From: a bacterium
Lineage (GTDB): Bacteria > Elusimicrobiota > Elusimicrobia > Elusimicrobiales > UBA9959
Length of the DNA: 64,000 bases
NCBI GenBank assembly: GCA_021812825.1
Contig: JAKAMO010000001.1
Span: 33,067 to 97,066 of the forward strand
Reading direction: 5' to 3'
Shown here: one piece after another, positions 32,257 to 40,770 of the stretch
Numbering within the stretch: the stretch's first letter is position 1
How the letters are laid out: the number at the start of each line of letters is the position of its first letter
Notes under the pieces: model-generated
What the model saw: the letters and a program-made list of their open reading frames with translations, nothing else
What the model was told of the DNA's origin: nothing
Database searches by the model: none
Made by a program: the position numbers and the translations under genes

Positions 32257-34089
32257 TCACATGCCCAGCAGCTTCTTCCACCAGGGCTTGGCTTCCGGCT
32301 TGGCCTCGGGCAGAGCCTCGAATACCGGCTGGTCGGACTGGCCTCTGTACACCGGCATGCCCACCCTGAACGTGGAGCCGCGGCCGGGCTCGCTCTCCAG
32401 CGTGAGCCTGCCGCCCTGCAGTATCACCATGGACTTGGTGATGGCCAGGCCCAGGCCGGTGCCGCCTACCTTCTCTCCGGAGGCTGCCTGCACGAACTTC
32501 TCGAAGATCTTGTCCTGTTCCTCTTTCTTTATGCCGCAGCCGGTGTCCTTCACCGAGAAGAAGACGTAGTTGGAGAGCGCCTCCCGGCCCGCGTCCGCCG
32601 CTATCTCTATGGAGCCCCCGCTCGGGGTGAACTTTATGGCGTTCGAGATCAGGTTTATCAGCACCTGCACCGTGCGCCGTCTGTCGGCGTAGATGCCGGG
32701 CAGGGACGGCTCGCTGACCACCGAGAGGTTTATGCCCTTGGAGGAGGACCAGGCCTTCATCGCCTCGGCGGCTTCCTTCGCTATCTCCGCGGCCGCGGCG
32801 CTCTCGGGGTGGAAGACCATCTTCCCGGACTGCAGCTTGGAGAAGTCCAGGATGTCGGTTATGATGGAGTTCAGGCGCTCGGTGTTGCGGATGGCGGTGT
32901 TCAGTATGCCTTTGCCGCCGGTCTCTCCGACGTCCCGGCTGAGCATCTCCAACGCGGCCTTGATGGAGGTCAGCGGGGAGCGCAGTTCGTGGGTCATGCT
33001 GGCGATGAAGTCCTGCTGCAGCTGTTCCACCTGCTTCAGCTTGACCGCGTCGGTCGGAACCGAGACCGCGCCTACTATCTTTCCTTCCTCGTTCTGGATG
33101 ATGGCGGTGGCCTTCTTCATCGTCTCGGCCGTGGCGGCCGGGCCTGACTTCTGTACCTCTCCGGAGAGGTCCGCCCGGTCCTCCGGCTTGATCTCCTTGG
33201 CCAGCGAGACGACCTGGTCCTCTATGGAGGAAAGGTCCATTATCTTCCTGCCGGAGAGCTCGGCCAGCGGCTTGCCGGAGATGGCTTCCGCTTCCGGGTT
33301 CATCATCAGGATCTTGCCTTCCTTGTCCACGACCACCACGCCTCCGGCGAGGCTGGTCATGACGGACTCGGTGCGGGCCATGTCGTTCTCTATCTTCTTC
33401 TTCTCCCTGCGCACTTCCTCCAGCGCCCGGGAGATGCCGGCTTCTACGGCCTCTTTGAACTTGGCCTCCAGCAGCTCGATTATGCGGCGCTGCTCGGCGG
33501 GGTCCGCGGTGACGCGGCTCACCACGGTGGTCAGAGCCGACTCGAAGTTCTGGCCGGAGATCTTCTCCGCCACCTTCCCGGCCGGTTCCTGCCCCGCGGC
33601 CAGGCCGGCGCCTCCGCCGGCCTGGCCGGGGACTACGGCGGCGGCCTGGGGCTGGCCGGCCTCCACCTTGGCGTAGACGGCCTCGTTCAGCTTGACCCGC
33701 TCGACACCGCGCTCGGCCAGGAAGGCCTTCGCGTCCCCTTTGTGCGCCTGCACCTGGCAGAGGGCCAGCAGGTCGTCCCCGGTGGTCCCCTTAGAGAAGG
33801 TTATGGTCTGTATGCGGAACCTGGAATAGAGGTTCTTCAGGGAGTTGGGGAGCTTGTCGGCGGCCAGCAGCGGCGTGCCGTTGATTATCAGCTTGTCGTT
33901 GTCCAGCGTCACCGAGAGGTCCGAGCCGCCGGAGGCCTCGAAGATGGCGGCCAGCAGCGACTGCCCCTCCTCGAGGGCGCTCCTGACCTGCGGGTGGTCG
34001 GGTTTATAGAGGTTTATCTGGGTCAGCGCGCGGGTGAATATCTTAAGGAAGTTGAACCAGAGCGTCTTTTGGTCCTGTGTTTCCGTCAT
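32257..34089 (-). CDS. PAS sensor histidine kinase
   Basis: A 610-residue soluble kinase starting at the ATG at 34089, which overlaps the dehydrogenase stop as ATGA. Residues 1-150 form an N-terminal domain with INLYKPDHPQVRSALEEG, a segment common in Elusimicrobia- and delta-type regulators. A coiled coil (about 200-270) and a PAS domain (280-390) follow. Then come the H-box ASMTHELRSPLTSIKA, N-box INLISNAIKFT, G1 VKDTGCGIKKEEQDKIFEKF and G2 GGTGLGLAITKS. It is a complete kinase with no transmembrane segment. No response regulator is adjacent; coupling to the UDP-sugar dehydrogenase gene is unusual. Confidence 0.92.
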   Translation of the reverse strand: MTETQDQKTLWFNFLKIFTRALTQINLYKPDHPQVRSALEEGQSLLAAIFEASGGSDLSVTLDNDKLIINGTPLLAADKLPNSLKNLYSRFRIQTITFSKGTTGDDLLALCQVQAHKGDAKAFLAERGVERVKLNEAVYAKVEAGQPQAAAVVPGQAGGGAGLAAGQEPAGKVAEKISGQNFESALTTVVSRVTADPAEQRRIIELLEAKFKEAVEAGISRALEEVRREKKKIENDMARTESVMTSLAGGVVVVDKEGKILMMNPEAEAISGKPLAELSGRKIMDLSSIEDQVVSLAKEIKPEDRADLSGEVQKSGPAATAETMKKATAIIQNEEGKIVGAVSVPTDAVKLKQVEQLQQDFIASMTHELRSPLTSIKAALEMLSRDVGETGGKGILNTAIRNTERLNSIITDILDFSKLQSGKMVFHPESAAAAEIAKEAAEAMKAWSSSKGINLSVVSEPSLPGIYADRRRTVQVLINLISNAIKFTPSGGSIEIAADAGREALSNYVFFSVKDTGCGIKKEEQDKIFEKFVQAASGEKVGGTGLGLAITKSMVILQGGRLTLESEPGRGSTFRVGMPVYRGQSDQPVFEALPEAKPEAKPWWKKLLGM

Positions 34090-35384
34090 AACTTGTACAG
34101 GTTCCTCCCTTTCAGCCCCCTGGTGGCGTTCCTGGTGTCGAAGACCAGGCGGGCGCGGCGGACTATGTCGCGGTAGTCCAGGCAGGTATGCGGGGTTATT
34201 ATCAGCACGCAGTCGTATTCGCGCAGCCTGCGGAGAGCGTCCTTCCTGGAGCGGCGCACTTCGCCCTCGACCTCCGCGAGCGGGACATAGGGGTCGTAGT
34301 AGTCGGCCTTTGCCCCGGTCTTCTCCAGCAGGATCAGGACGTCGCGCGCCGGGGATTCCCTCGGGTCGGAGATGTCCTGCTTGTAGGCCATGCCCAGCAT
34401 CAGTATCTTCGATCTGCTCAGGGCCTTCCCCCTGGAATTGAGTATCTCGCCCAGGCGGCCGACCACGTGGTCGGGCATGGAGGAGTTTATCGCTCCGGCC
34501 AGCTCTATGAAGCGGGGTTCGAAGTTCAGGGTCTTCATCTTCCAGCCCAGGTAATGCGGGTCCAGAGGTATGCAGTGCCCGCCTATGCCCGGGCCCGGGT
34601 AGAACGGCATATAACCGAAAGGCTTGGAAGCCGCGGCGTCCACGACCTCCCAGACGTCGAGGCCCAGCTTGTGGCACATCAGCGCCATTTCGTTCATCAT
34701 GCCGATGTTCACGGCGCGGAAGGTGTTCTCCAGCAGCTTCACCAGCTCCGCGGTCTCGGTGTTGGTGACCTCCAGCACGCGGTCGATGACGGAGCCGTAC
34801 AGCATGCCGGCCAGCTTCGTGCAGGCGGGGGTCAGGCCGCCTACCACTTTGGGGGTGTTCTTGACGCCGTATTTGGGATTGCCCGGATCGACGCGCTCCG
34901 GGGAGAAGGCTAGGTGGAAGTCCTTACCGGCCTTCAGCTTGCCGGTCTCGAGCATGGGCTTCACCAGCTCGCGCGTGGTGCCCGGGTAGGTGGTGCTCTC
35001 CAGTATTATCAGCTGGCCGCGGCGCAGGTATCTGCGCGTTTCCTTGACCGAGGCGACTATGTACGAGACGTCCGGGTCCTTGCTCTTGCGCAGCGGGGTG
35101 GGAACGCAGATTATCACGGCGTCCATCTTCCGGAGCTGCGAGAAGTCCAGCGTGGCGGACAGGAGGCCTTTTTTCACCAGCCCGGCCACTTCCATAGTGG
35201 GTACGTCGCCTATATAGGAGATGCCTGCCTTCAGGTCGCGCACCTTCTGCGCGTCCACCTCGAAGCCGGTCACGCGGAAGCCGCCCTTGGCGAACTCTAC
35301 GGCCAGCGGCAGGCCCACGTAGCCCATGCCTACTATGCCTATCCGGGCCTTGCGGCCTCCTATCAAAGTCTTGAGATTTTCCAT
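34086..35384 (-). CDS. UDP-sugar dehydrogenase (WbpA/TviB-like)
   Basis: This 432-residue NAD-dependent dehydrogenase oxidises a UDP-hexose to the uronic acid in two steps. The N-terminal Rossmann motif is IGIVGMGYVGLPLA. The catalytic Cys271 lies in GPGIGGHCIPLDPHYL, with Lys in LENTFRAVNIGMMNEMA nearby. The C-terminal UDP-binding domain has LMLGMAYKQDISDPRESPA. The sequence pattern fits the UDP-N-acetylglucosamine/galactosamine 6-dehydrogenase group more than UDP-glucose dehydrogenase. It likely serves exopolysaccharide or O-antigen synthesis and is translationally coupled to the downstream sensor kinase. Confidence 0.92.
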   Translation of the reverse strand: MENLKTLIGGRKARIGIVGMGYVGLPLAVEFAKGGFRVTGFEVDAQKVRDLKAGISYIGDVPTMEVAGLVKKGLLSATLDFSQLRKMDAVIICVPTPLRKSKDPDVSYIVASVKETRRYLRRGQLIILESTTYPGTTRELVKPMLETGKLKAGKDFHLAFSPERVDPGNPKYGVKNTPKVVGGLTPACTKLAGMLYGSVIDRVLEVTNTETAELVKLLENTFRAVNIGMMNEMALMCHKLGLDVWEVVDAAASKPFGYMPFYPGPGIGGHCIPLDPHYLGWKMKTLNFEPRFIELAGAINSSMPDHVVGRLGEILNSRGKALSRSKILMLGMAYKQDISDPRESPARDVLILLEKTGAKADYYDPYVPLAEVEGEVRRSRKDALRRLREYDCVLIITPHTCLDYRDIVRRARLVFDTRNATRGLKGRNLYKL

Positions 35385-35512
35385 AAAATTCGCAACCCCT
35401 TCCTATTCGTGAAGAATTATATCAAATAAAGACCGGACGCCCCCGGGAGGCCGCGCGGCGGCTGAAGTGGCGGGTTACAAGGCGGCTTCCATATTTAATA
35501 TAATTATCCGTT

Positions 35513-36145
35513 ATGGAGTGGATTTTACAGCTGCCGGTGCTGTTCTTCTCGGTTATCTTCCATGAGTTCGCCCACGGCTATGCGGCCTACAGGCGCGGGG
35601 ACGATACGGCATATCTTTCCGGCCGTCTTTCGTTCAACCCGCTGCCGCACATAGACCCGGTCGGGACGCTCATACTGCCGGCGGCCTGCATACTTATGGG
35701 TTTCCCGGCCATGGGCTGGGCCAAGCCGGTGCCGGTCAACCCCTACCGCCTGCACAGCCCGCGCAGCGACATGGCGATGGTCGCGCTGAGCGGTCCGCTT
35801 TCCAATATCACGCTGGCCGTTATTGGAGTGCTCGCCATTAAGATTATGGCATTTGCTTTTTCTGGATCCTCTTTGCAGGATCCGTTTATGGTTATTTTTA
35901 TCTTTACAATTCAGATAAACTTGCTATTGGCAATATTTAACCTAATTCCTATTTTCCCTTTGGATGGAAGCCAAATAATGCTTGGCCTGCTGAAGGGGCG
36001 GGCATTGGAACTTTATGAGAAACATCTCCCTTATGGCATGTATATAATTTTAGGGCTTGTTGTGACGGGACTGTTGCAGGTTGTTTTGCGTCCCATCCTC
36101 ATCTTGGTAACGTTAGTAATTTATAGAGTGGTTGGGGCATTTTAA
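35513..36145 (+). CDS. site-2 protease family M50 metallopeptidase, compositionally mosaic
   Basis: This 210-residue membrane protease has the zinc motif HEFAHG at residues 17-22 in the first transmembrane helix and the third ligand in NLIPIFPLDGSQIM near 145. It has about five membrane helices and belongs to the short rhomboid-like/YwhC branch of M50. The first 310 bases have the GC-rich codon use of the neighbours. From about 35820 to the stop the sequence is abruptly AT-rich, although the reading frame and family features stay intact. This suggests the 3' part came from another source by recombination. Confidence 0.9.
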   Translation: MEWILQLPVLFFSVIFHEFAHGYAAYRRGDDTAYLSGRLSFNPLPHIDPVGTLILPAACILMGFPAMGWAKPVPVNPYRLHSPRSDMAMVALSGPLSNITLAVIGVLAIKIMAFAFSGSSLQDPFMVIFIFTIQINLLLAIFNLIPIFPLDGSQIMLGLLKGRALELYEKHLPYGMYIILGLVVTGLLQVVLRPILILVTLVIYRVVGAF

Positions 36146-36164
36146 AGGCATAAAGTAAGTTTAT

Positions 36165-36797
36165 ATGTTATTCGATATTTTGAATTTGATAATTTTTGCC
36201 TGTGTGGTTTCTCTTTCGTTCTCTATGCTTTGTCATAAGAGGAGTGATTGGCTATATCTTGTTGGATATTTGGTGCTGGCTGTTTTACTTGGCTTTTTGG
36301 GGGAGGAGTTTAGGGGTCTCTGGGGTGTCAAGTACACGGGAATCGTGATTAAGACCTTTGGCGTATTATTAGTTTTCACTTTTGGGGTTGTATGGTTGAG
36401 AAATCTGAAGAGGGAAAAAGAAGCTCGGCTTCTTTCCTTTGTTCTTGCGAGTTTTTTTCTTGCTTTTTTCCCATGGTTCATGAGTCCATCGCGGGTGATT
36501 GAGAGGGCACGAAATAAAGTTGATGATGCCGCAGGTGAATTAAAAAATTATATACGAGATAGTAAAACAACTCCGGAAAATAGTTTAACGTCGGAATATC
36601 GGAAGTATTCAGGTTATTTGGATGCGGCAAAATTAGAATATGAAGCCGTAATGGTGAGGCGAGAAAGTGCTCCGGAAGTTTTTGATAATAGTGGTTTTTT
36701 GCCGGTGATGTGGGGAATTGCAGTTGTTTGTTTCGTGTACGGATTTGTGGAGTATATTCTTCGTTCTAAACGAAAAACAGAGTTGAAAAGGGTATAG
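36165..36797 (+). CDS. AT-rich membrane protein of unknown function
   Basis: A 210-residue protein I do not recognise. There are four hydrophobic segments: two near the N-terminus (LNLIIFACVVSLSFSMLC; WLYLVGYLVLAVLLGFLG), one around 60-80 and another near 90-108. A periplasmic or cytoplasmic charged helix follows (ERARNKVDDAAGELKNYIRD) and a last membrane helix near 185. Codon use is AT-rich and unlike all neighbours, continuous with the 3' half of the M50 gene. It is therefore probably part of the same acquired segment, which ends at the family A palindrome. Confidence 0.65.
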   Translation: MLFDILNLIIFACVVSLSFSMLCHKRSDWLYLVGYLVLAVLLGFLGEEFRGLWGVKYTGIVIKTFGVLLVFTFGVVWLRNLKREKEARLLSFVLASFFLAFFPWFMSPSRVIERARNKVDDAAGELKNYIRDSKTTPENSLTSEYRKYSGYLDAAKLEYEAVMVRRESAPEVFDNSGFLPVMWGIAVVCFVYGFVEYILRSKRKTELKRV

Positions 36798-36805
36798 GTG
36801 TGTGG

Positions 36806-36948
36806 GCGCGCGGGTGGCGGCGGATTCGGGCATGGAGGGCCGTCGCGGACCGAAGGCGCTTGCGTAGCGCGCCGAGGGAGTGACGAGCGGCGAGCACGGT
36901 GTGCGAGACCGCGTGCCCGACAGCCCAAACCGTCGCCAGGACCCGCGC
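36806..36948 (+). repeat. palindromic element family A, copy 4
   Basis: Imperfect arms of about 26 bases (36806-36831 with 36923-36948) enclose the family core GGGCCGTCGCGGACCGAAGG, a GGCGC-TTGCGTA-GCGCGCC hairpin, GAGGGAGTG and GAGCACGGTGTGCGAGACC. The hairpin differs from copy 3 by a paired C-G to G-C swap that preserves it. It lies between the AT-rich gene and trpS, exactly where normal GC content resumes. Confidence 0.75.
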
Positions 36949-36993
36949 TGACATGTGCTCGAAACGAAATTGGCAATTGGCAATCGTTTATTT

Positions 36994-38088
36994 ATGGAAA
37001 ACAAGAAGAAATCGGTGGTCGTCTCCGGCATGCGCCCCACGGGGCGGCTGCACCTCGGGCATTACTGGGGGACGCTGCGGAACTGGCTGGAGCTGCAGCA
37101 GAAATACGACTGCTATTTTTTCGTGGCCGACTGGCACGCGCTGACCACCGGGGCGGACAAGAGCGGGAGCATAGCGGAGAGCACACGCGAGATGCTGCTG
37201 GACTGGATGGCGCTGGGGCTGGACCAGTCCCGCTGCGTCTTCTTCAGACAGTCCGACGTGAAGGCCCATGCCGAGATGGCGTTGCTGCTGGGCATGGTGA
37301 CCCCTATCAGCTGGCTGCTGCGCAACCCCACTTTCAAGGACCAGCTCCAGGAACTCTACAAAGCCAAGTACAAGGGCCAGGAAGACAAGATGAAGAAGGC
37401 CGAGGGCGTGACCAGGCAGCTGGCCGAGGCCCACGGCCACGACGCCGACCAGTTGGCTCTGCACAGCGACATGGCCGTGCACGGCTTCCTCGGCTACCCG
37501 GTGCTGCAGGCGGCCGACGTATTGCTTTACGACGCCAGGTTCGTGCCGATCGGCAAGGACCAGCTGCCGCACCTGGAGCTCTCCCGCGACATCTCTCGCC
37601 GCTTCAACCACGTTTTCGGCACGGACCTGCTCTGCGAACCGGAACCGCTGTTCACCGACTCGCCGCTCGTCCCCGGTCTGGACGGCCGGAAGATGTCCAA
37701 GTCCTACGATAACTCGATCTTCCTCGGCGAGGAGGCGAAGAGCCTCGAGGCCAAGATAAAGAAGATGTACACCGATCCGCAGAAGGTCAAGGCGGATTCC
37801 CCCGGCCATCCCGAAGGCTGCGTGGTCTGCGCCTTCCACCGGCTCTACAACCCGGATTGGAAGGCCCGCGAGCAGGAATGCCGCGAGGGGAAAATAGGCT
37901 GCGGGGCCTGCAAGAAGCAGCTTTTCGAGCTGATGGACAAGCAGATCGGCGCTTTCCGTGAGCGCCGCGCCGCTCTGGCCGCGTCGGTGAACGTGGACGA
38001 GGTCCTGGCCGAGGGCGCGCGCAAGTCCGCCGCCGTGGCCGACGCGAAGGTGAAGGCCGCCTCGAAGGCGGCGGGGCTGATCCGATGA
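36994..38088 (+). CDS. trpS: tryptophanyl-tRNA synthetase
   Basis: This class I synthetase of 364 residues charges tRNA-Trp. The HIGH-equivalent is HLGHYWG in GMRPTGRLHLGHYWG and the KMSKS loop is GRKMSKSYDN. I chose the ATG at 36994 (MENKKKSVVVSGMRPTG) because family members start close before SGMRPTG; a GTG at 36955 would add 13 residues inside the repeat region. Cysteines CVVC and CGACKK in the C-terminal half suggest a metal or cluster site known from some TrpRS. It overlaps scpA by four bases. Confidence 0.95.
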   Translation: MENKKKSVVVSGMRPTGRLHLGHYWGTLRNWLELQQKYDCYFFVADWHALTTGADKSGSIAESTREMLLDWMALGLDQSRCVFFRQSDVKAHAEMALLLGMVTPISWLLRNPTFKDQLQELYKAKYKGQEDKMKKAEGVTRQLAEAHGHDADQLALHSDMAVHGFLGYPVLQAADVLLYDARFVPIGKDQLPHLELSRDISRRFNHVFGTDLLCEPEPLFTDSPLVPGLDGRKMSKSYDNSIFLGEEAKSLEAKIKKMYTDPQKVKADSPGHPEGCVVCAFHRLYNPDWKAREQECREGKIGCGACKKQLFELMDKQIGAFRERRAALAASVNVDEVLAEGARKSAAVADAKVKAASKAAGLIR

Positions 38089-38876
38089 ACGCGATAGACA
38101 TACATCTCGAGAACTTCGAAGGTCCGCTCGACCTCCTGATGCACCTGATCAGGAAGAACAACCTGGACATCTACGACATACCGATAGCGCAGATAACCGG
38201 AGAGTACCTGCAGTACCTCGAGGTGATGAAGAGCCTGAACCTGGAGGTGGCCGGCGAGTTTCTCGTGATGGCCGCCACGCTGATGCAGATAAAGGCAAAG
38301 ATGCTCCTGCCGGCACCCGAGGTGCAGGAAGGCGAGAACGGCCCCGACCCCCGCGGCGCCCTCGTCAGCATGCTCGAGGAGTACCAGCGCTACAAGGAAG
38401 CCTCCAGGGAGATGAACGGGCGCTTCAATAAATTCAAGGACGCCTTCTACCGCGGCTCGCCGGTGTTCTCCAGCGAGGACAAGTACCTGGACCTGGATTT
38501 CTACGCGCTGATGGACGCGGTCAAACGCGCCTTCGAAAGGGCCGAGCCGGCCCGCGAGGTGGAGGCGGATAAGTTCCCGATAGAATCCCGTGTCGAAAAG
38601 ATACAGAAGATGATGGAGGGCCGGGAGTGGCTGCTGCTCGACGAGGTGTTCGCGTCCGAAACGAAGCGGCTGGGAGTGATAACCTGCTTCATGGCCCTGC
38701 TGGAGCTCGTGAAGCAGCGAAAGATCCTGGTCTCCCAGGACGAGGCCTACACCGAGGTCCGCATCTATCCCGCGCCGCCTGCTCCCGTCGCCGAACCGGC
38801 GCCCGCTCCCGCCGCGACGGCCGCCCCCGTCGCGGAGGCCCCGGCGCCGCGGTCGGACGAAGGAACGCGGAGCTGA
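38085..38876 (+). CDS. scpA: segregation and condensation protein A
   Basis: This 263-residue kleisin subunit of the SMC-ScpAB condensin folds and segregates the chromosome. The N-terminal signature is HLENFEGPLDLLMHLIRKNNLDIYDIPIAQIT, with MAATLMQIKAKMLLP following. The C-terminal winged helix is at about 195-228. A Pro/Ala-rich tail of about 30 residues follows that is not part of the fold. It overlaps trpS by four bases and is followed by scpB 27 bases later. Confidence 0.95.
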   Translation: MNAIDIHLENFEGPLDLLMHLIRKNNLDIYDIPIAQITGEYLQYLEVMKSLNLEVAGEFLVMAATLMQIKAKMLLPAPEVQEGENGPDPRGALVSMLEEYQRYKEASREMNGRFNKFKDAFYRGSPVFSSEDKYLDLDFYALMDAVKRAFERAEPAREVEADKFPIESRVEKIQKMMEGREWLLLDEVFASETKRLGVITCFMALLELVKQRKILVSQDEAYTEVRIYPAPPAPVAEPAPAPAATAAPVAEAPAPRSDEGTRS

Positions 38877-38903
38877 ATTTAACGACTCTCTGATCGAGGT
38901 AAT

Positions 38904-39704
38904 ATGGAAGACGCCGAACTGAAAAAAGTACTCGAAACGCTGCTGTTCATCACCGACGCGCCGTTGCCCGTCAGCCGCATCTCGCAGCTCTGCGAGGTGA
39001 AGAACAAGGAGCGGATAGAGGGCCTGCTGCAGGAGCTGCGTAAGAGCTACGACGAGGAGGGCCGCACGCTGCAGGTGATGCAGGTGGCCGGCGGCTGGCA
39101 GCTGGCCACCCGCCCCGAATACGGCCTCTGGGTGCGCAAGCTATACCAGAACAAGATGACGGTGCGCCTGACCCAGGCCGCGCTCGAGACCCTCTGCATC
39201 ATCGCCTATAAACAGCCGCTCACGCGCGCCGAGATAGAGGCCATACGCGGAGTGGAGGTGATAGGCCCGCTCGAGACCCTCACCCAGCGCAAGCTTATAA
39301 CCGTGGTGGGCCGCCGCGAGAGCATAGGGCGCCCGATACTATACGGAACCACCGGGGAGTTCCTGCGCCAGTTCGGGCTGAACTCGCTCGACGATCTGCC
39401 GAAGCTGGAGAGCTTCAACATCGAGAACGTGGCCGCCGCCGCGCAGTCCACCGCGGTGGAGCTGATAGAACAGGAGTCCATGCCGGAGCCGGTGGCCGAG
39501 GGCGCTCCGCCCCAGGACCCGGCCCAGGCCGCGCTCGAGGCGGAACTCGCGGCGGACCGGTCCGGGCCGGCGGTCGAGACCGGAGCGGCAGAGGAGCCCG
39601 CGCCCGAGCAGCCGGAGGCCGGGGAAGCCGCCGGCGGTACCGAGGCGGCCGTAGCGGACGCGCCTACGGAAGAGCCGGTCGAAGAGCCGAAAGCCGGTGA
39701 GTGA
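38904..39704 (+). CDS. scpB: segregation and condensation protein B
   Basis: This 266-residue protein consists of two winged-helix domains (residues 5-165) that bind ScpA. Features are KKVLETLLFITDAPLPVSRI at the N-terminus, LTQAALETLCIIAYKQPLTRAEIEAIRGV in the second domain, and GRPILYGTT. The last 80 residues are an acidic Pro/Ala/Glu-rich tail absent from most ScpB. Its neighbour scpA has a similar low-complexity tail, so both may have acquired disordered extensions. Confidence 0.95.
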   Translation: MEDAELKKVLETLLFITDAPLPVSRISQLCEVKNKERIEGLLQELRKSYDEEGRTLQVMQVAGGWQLATRPEYGLWVRKLYQNKMTVRLTQAALETLCIIAYKQPLTRAEIEAIRGVEVIGPLETLTQRKLITVVGRRESIGRPILYGTTGEFLRQFGLNSLDDLPKLESFNIENVAAAAQSTAVELIEQESMPEPVAEGAPPQDPAQAALEAELAADRSGPAVETGAAEEPAPEQPEAGEAAGGTEAAVADAPTEEPVEEPKAGE

Positions 39705-39739
39705 AGGCCGGCGCCAGATAGCTGTCCGGTCCGCCTACT

Positions 39740-40729
39740 ATGCCTGAGATCCGCAAAGATCCCGTCTTTGGACGCTGGGTGATCATAGCCTCCGAGCGGG
39801 GGCTGCGTCCCAACGAGTTCCGTCAGTCGCCCGGTCCGGGCGGGTATATCTGTCCCTTCTGCCCAGGCAACGAGGACCTTACCCCGCCCACGATATATTC
39901 GCTGCCCGGCAAAGCCTCCGGCTGGAGGCTGCGGGTGGTCAGGAACAAGTTCCCCGCGCTGGTGTCCGACGCCTCCGCCGACAGCCGGCGGGACGGCATC
40001 TACGACAGCATGGACGGCATGGGTTTCCACGAGGTGGTCATTGAGACCCCCGAGCACGGGCGCGTGCTGGAGGAGCTGCCGGCGGAAGAGATCGCCGACG
40101 TGGTACGCGCCTGGATGCTGCGTCTGCGGGAGATCAAGAAGGATCCGCGCATCAAGTACGTGATGATCTTCAAGAACCACGGTAAGAACGCCGGGGCCAG
40201 CCTGCAGCATCCCCATTCCCAGATCATAGCCATGCCGATGGCGCCGCTGCGCGTGCAGCAGGAGATAGACGGCGCCGCGGACTACCACGACGAACGCGGC
40301 ACCTGCGTGTTCTGCGACATCGTGAAGGAGGAAGCCGCGTCCGGGCGACGCGTAGTGGGGGGGAACGAGGATTTCCTCGCCGTCACGCCGTACGCCAGCC
40401 GCTTCTCTTTCGAGACCTGGATCCTGCCGAAGGTTCACGGCAGTCATTTCGAGGATTCTCCCGAGAGCGCGGCGGGGCCGCTCGCGGCCATGCTCAAGGG
40501 GACGCTCTGCAAGCTCTCGGCCTCTCTCGGGGACCTGTCCTACAATCTGATACTGCACACGATGCCGGTACAGGACCCGGCGGCCGAGCATTACCACTGG
40601 CACATCGAGATCATGCCCAAGCTCAGCCACGTGGCCGGCTTCGAGTGGGGCACCGGTTTCTACATAAACACCGTTTCCCCGGAGGAAGCCGCCGTCATCC
40701 TGAACTCCGGGAAGAAGTTCAAGGTCTAG
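39740..40729 (+). CDS. galT: galactose-1-phosphate uridylyltransferase
   Basis: This 329-residue HIT-superfamily enzyme exchanges UMP between UDP-glucose and galactose 1-phosphate. The catalytic HPH is at residues 157-159 (LQHPHSQIIAMP). Metal ligands lie in CPFCPGNED near 35 and in the C-terminal HYHWHIEIMPKL. RKDPVFGRWVIIA at the N-terminus fits the GalT/ADP-glucose phosphorylase group. With glgA downstream the relevant substrate might be ADP-glucose or glucose-1-phosphate rather than galactose; the sequence alone does not decide. Confidence 0.9.
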   Translation: MPEIRKDPVFGRWVIIASERGLRPNEFRQSPGPGGYICPFCPGNEDLTPPTIYSLPGKASGWRLRVVRNKFPALVSDASADSRRDGIYDSMDGMGFHEVVIETPEHGRVLEELPAEEIADVVRAWMLRLREIKKDPRIKYVMIFKNHGKNAGASLQHPHSQIIAMPMAPLRVQQEIDGAADYHDERGTCVFCDIVKEEAASGRRVVGGNEDFLAVTPYASRFSFETWILPKVHGSHFEDSPESAAGPLAAMLKGTLCKLSASLGDLSYNLILHTMPVQDPAAEHYHWHIEIMPKLSHVAGFEWGTGFYINTVSPEEAAVILNSGKKFKV

Positions 40730-40770
40730 GTTCCTGTCCCACATAAGGCTTTCATGTCCAAGGAGAACAC

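Noticed and set aside
36955..36993. Upstream GTG start for trpS
   Set aside because: The extra 13 residues have no counterpart in the family and the GTG lies just after the palindromic element; the ATG at 36994 fits.
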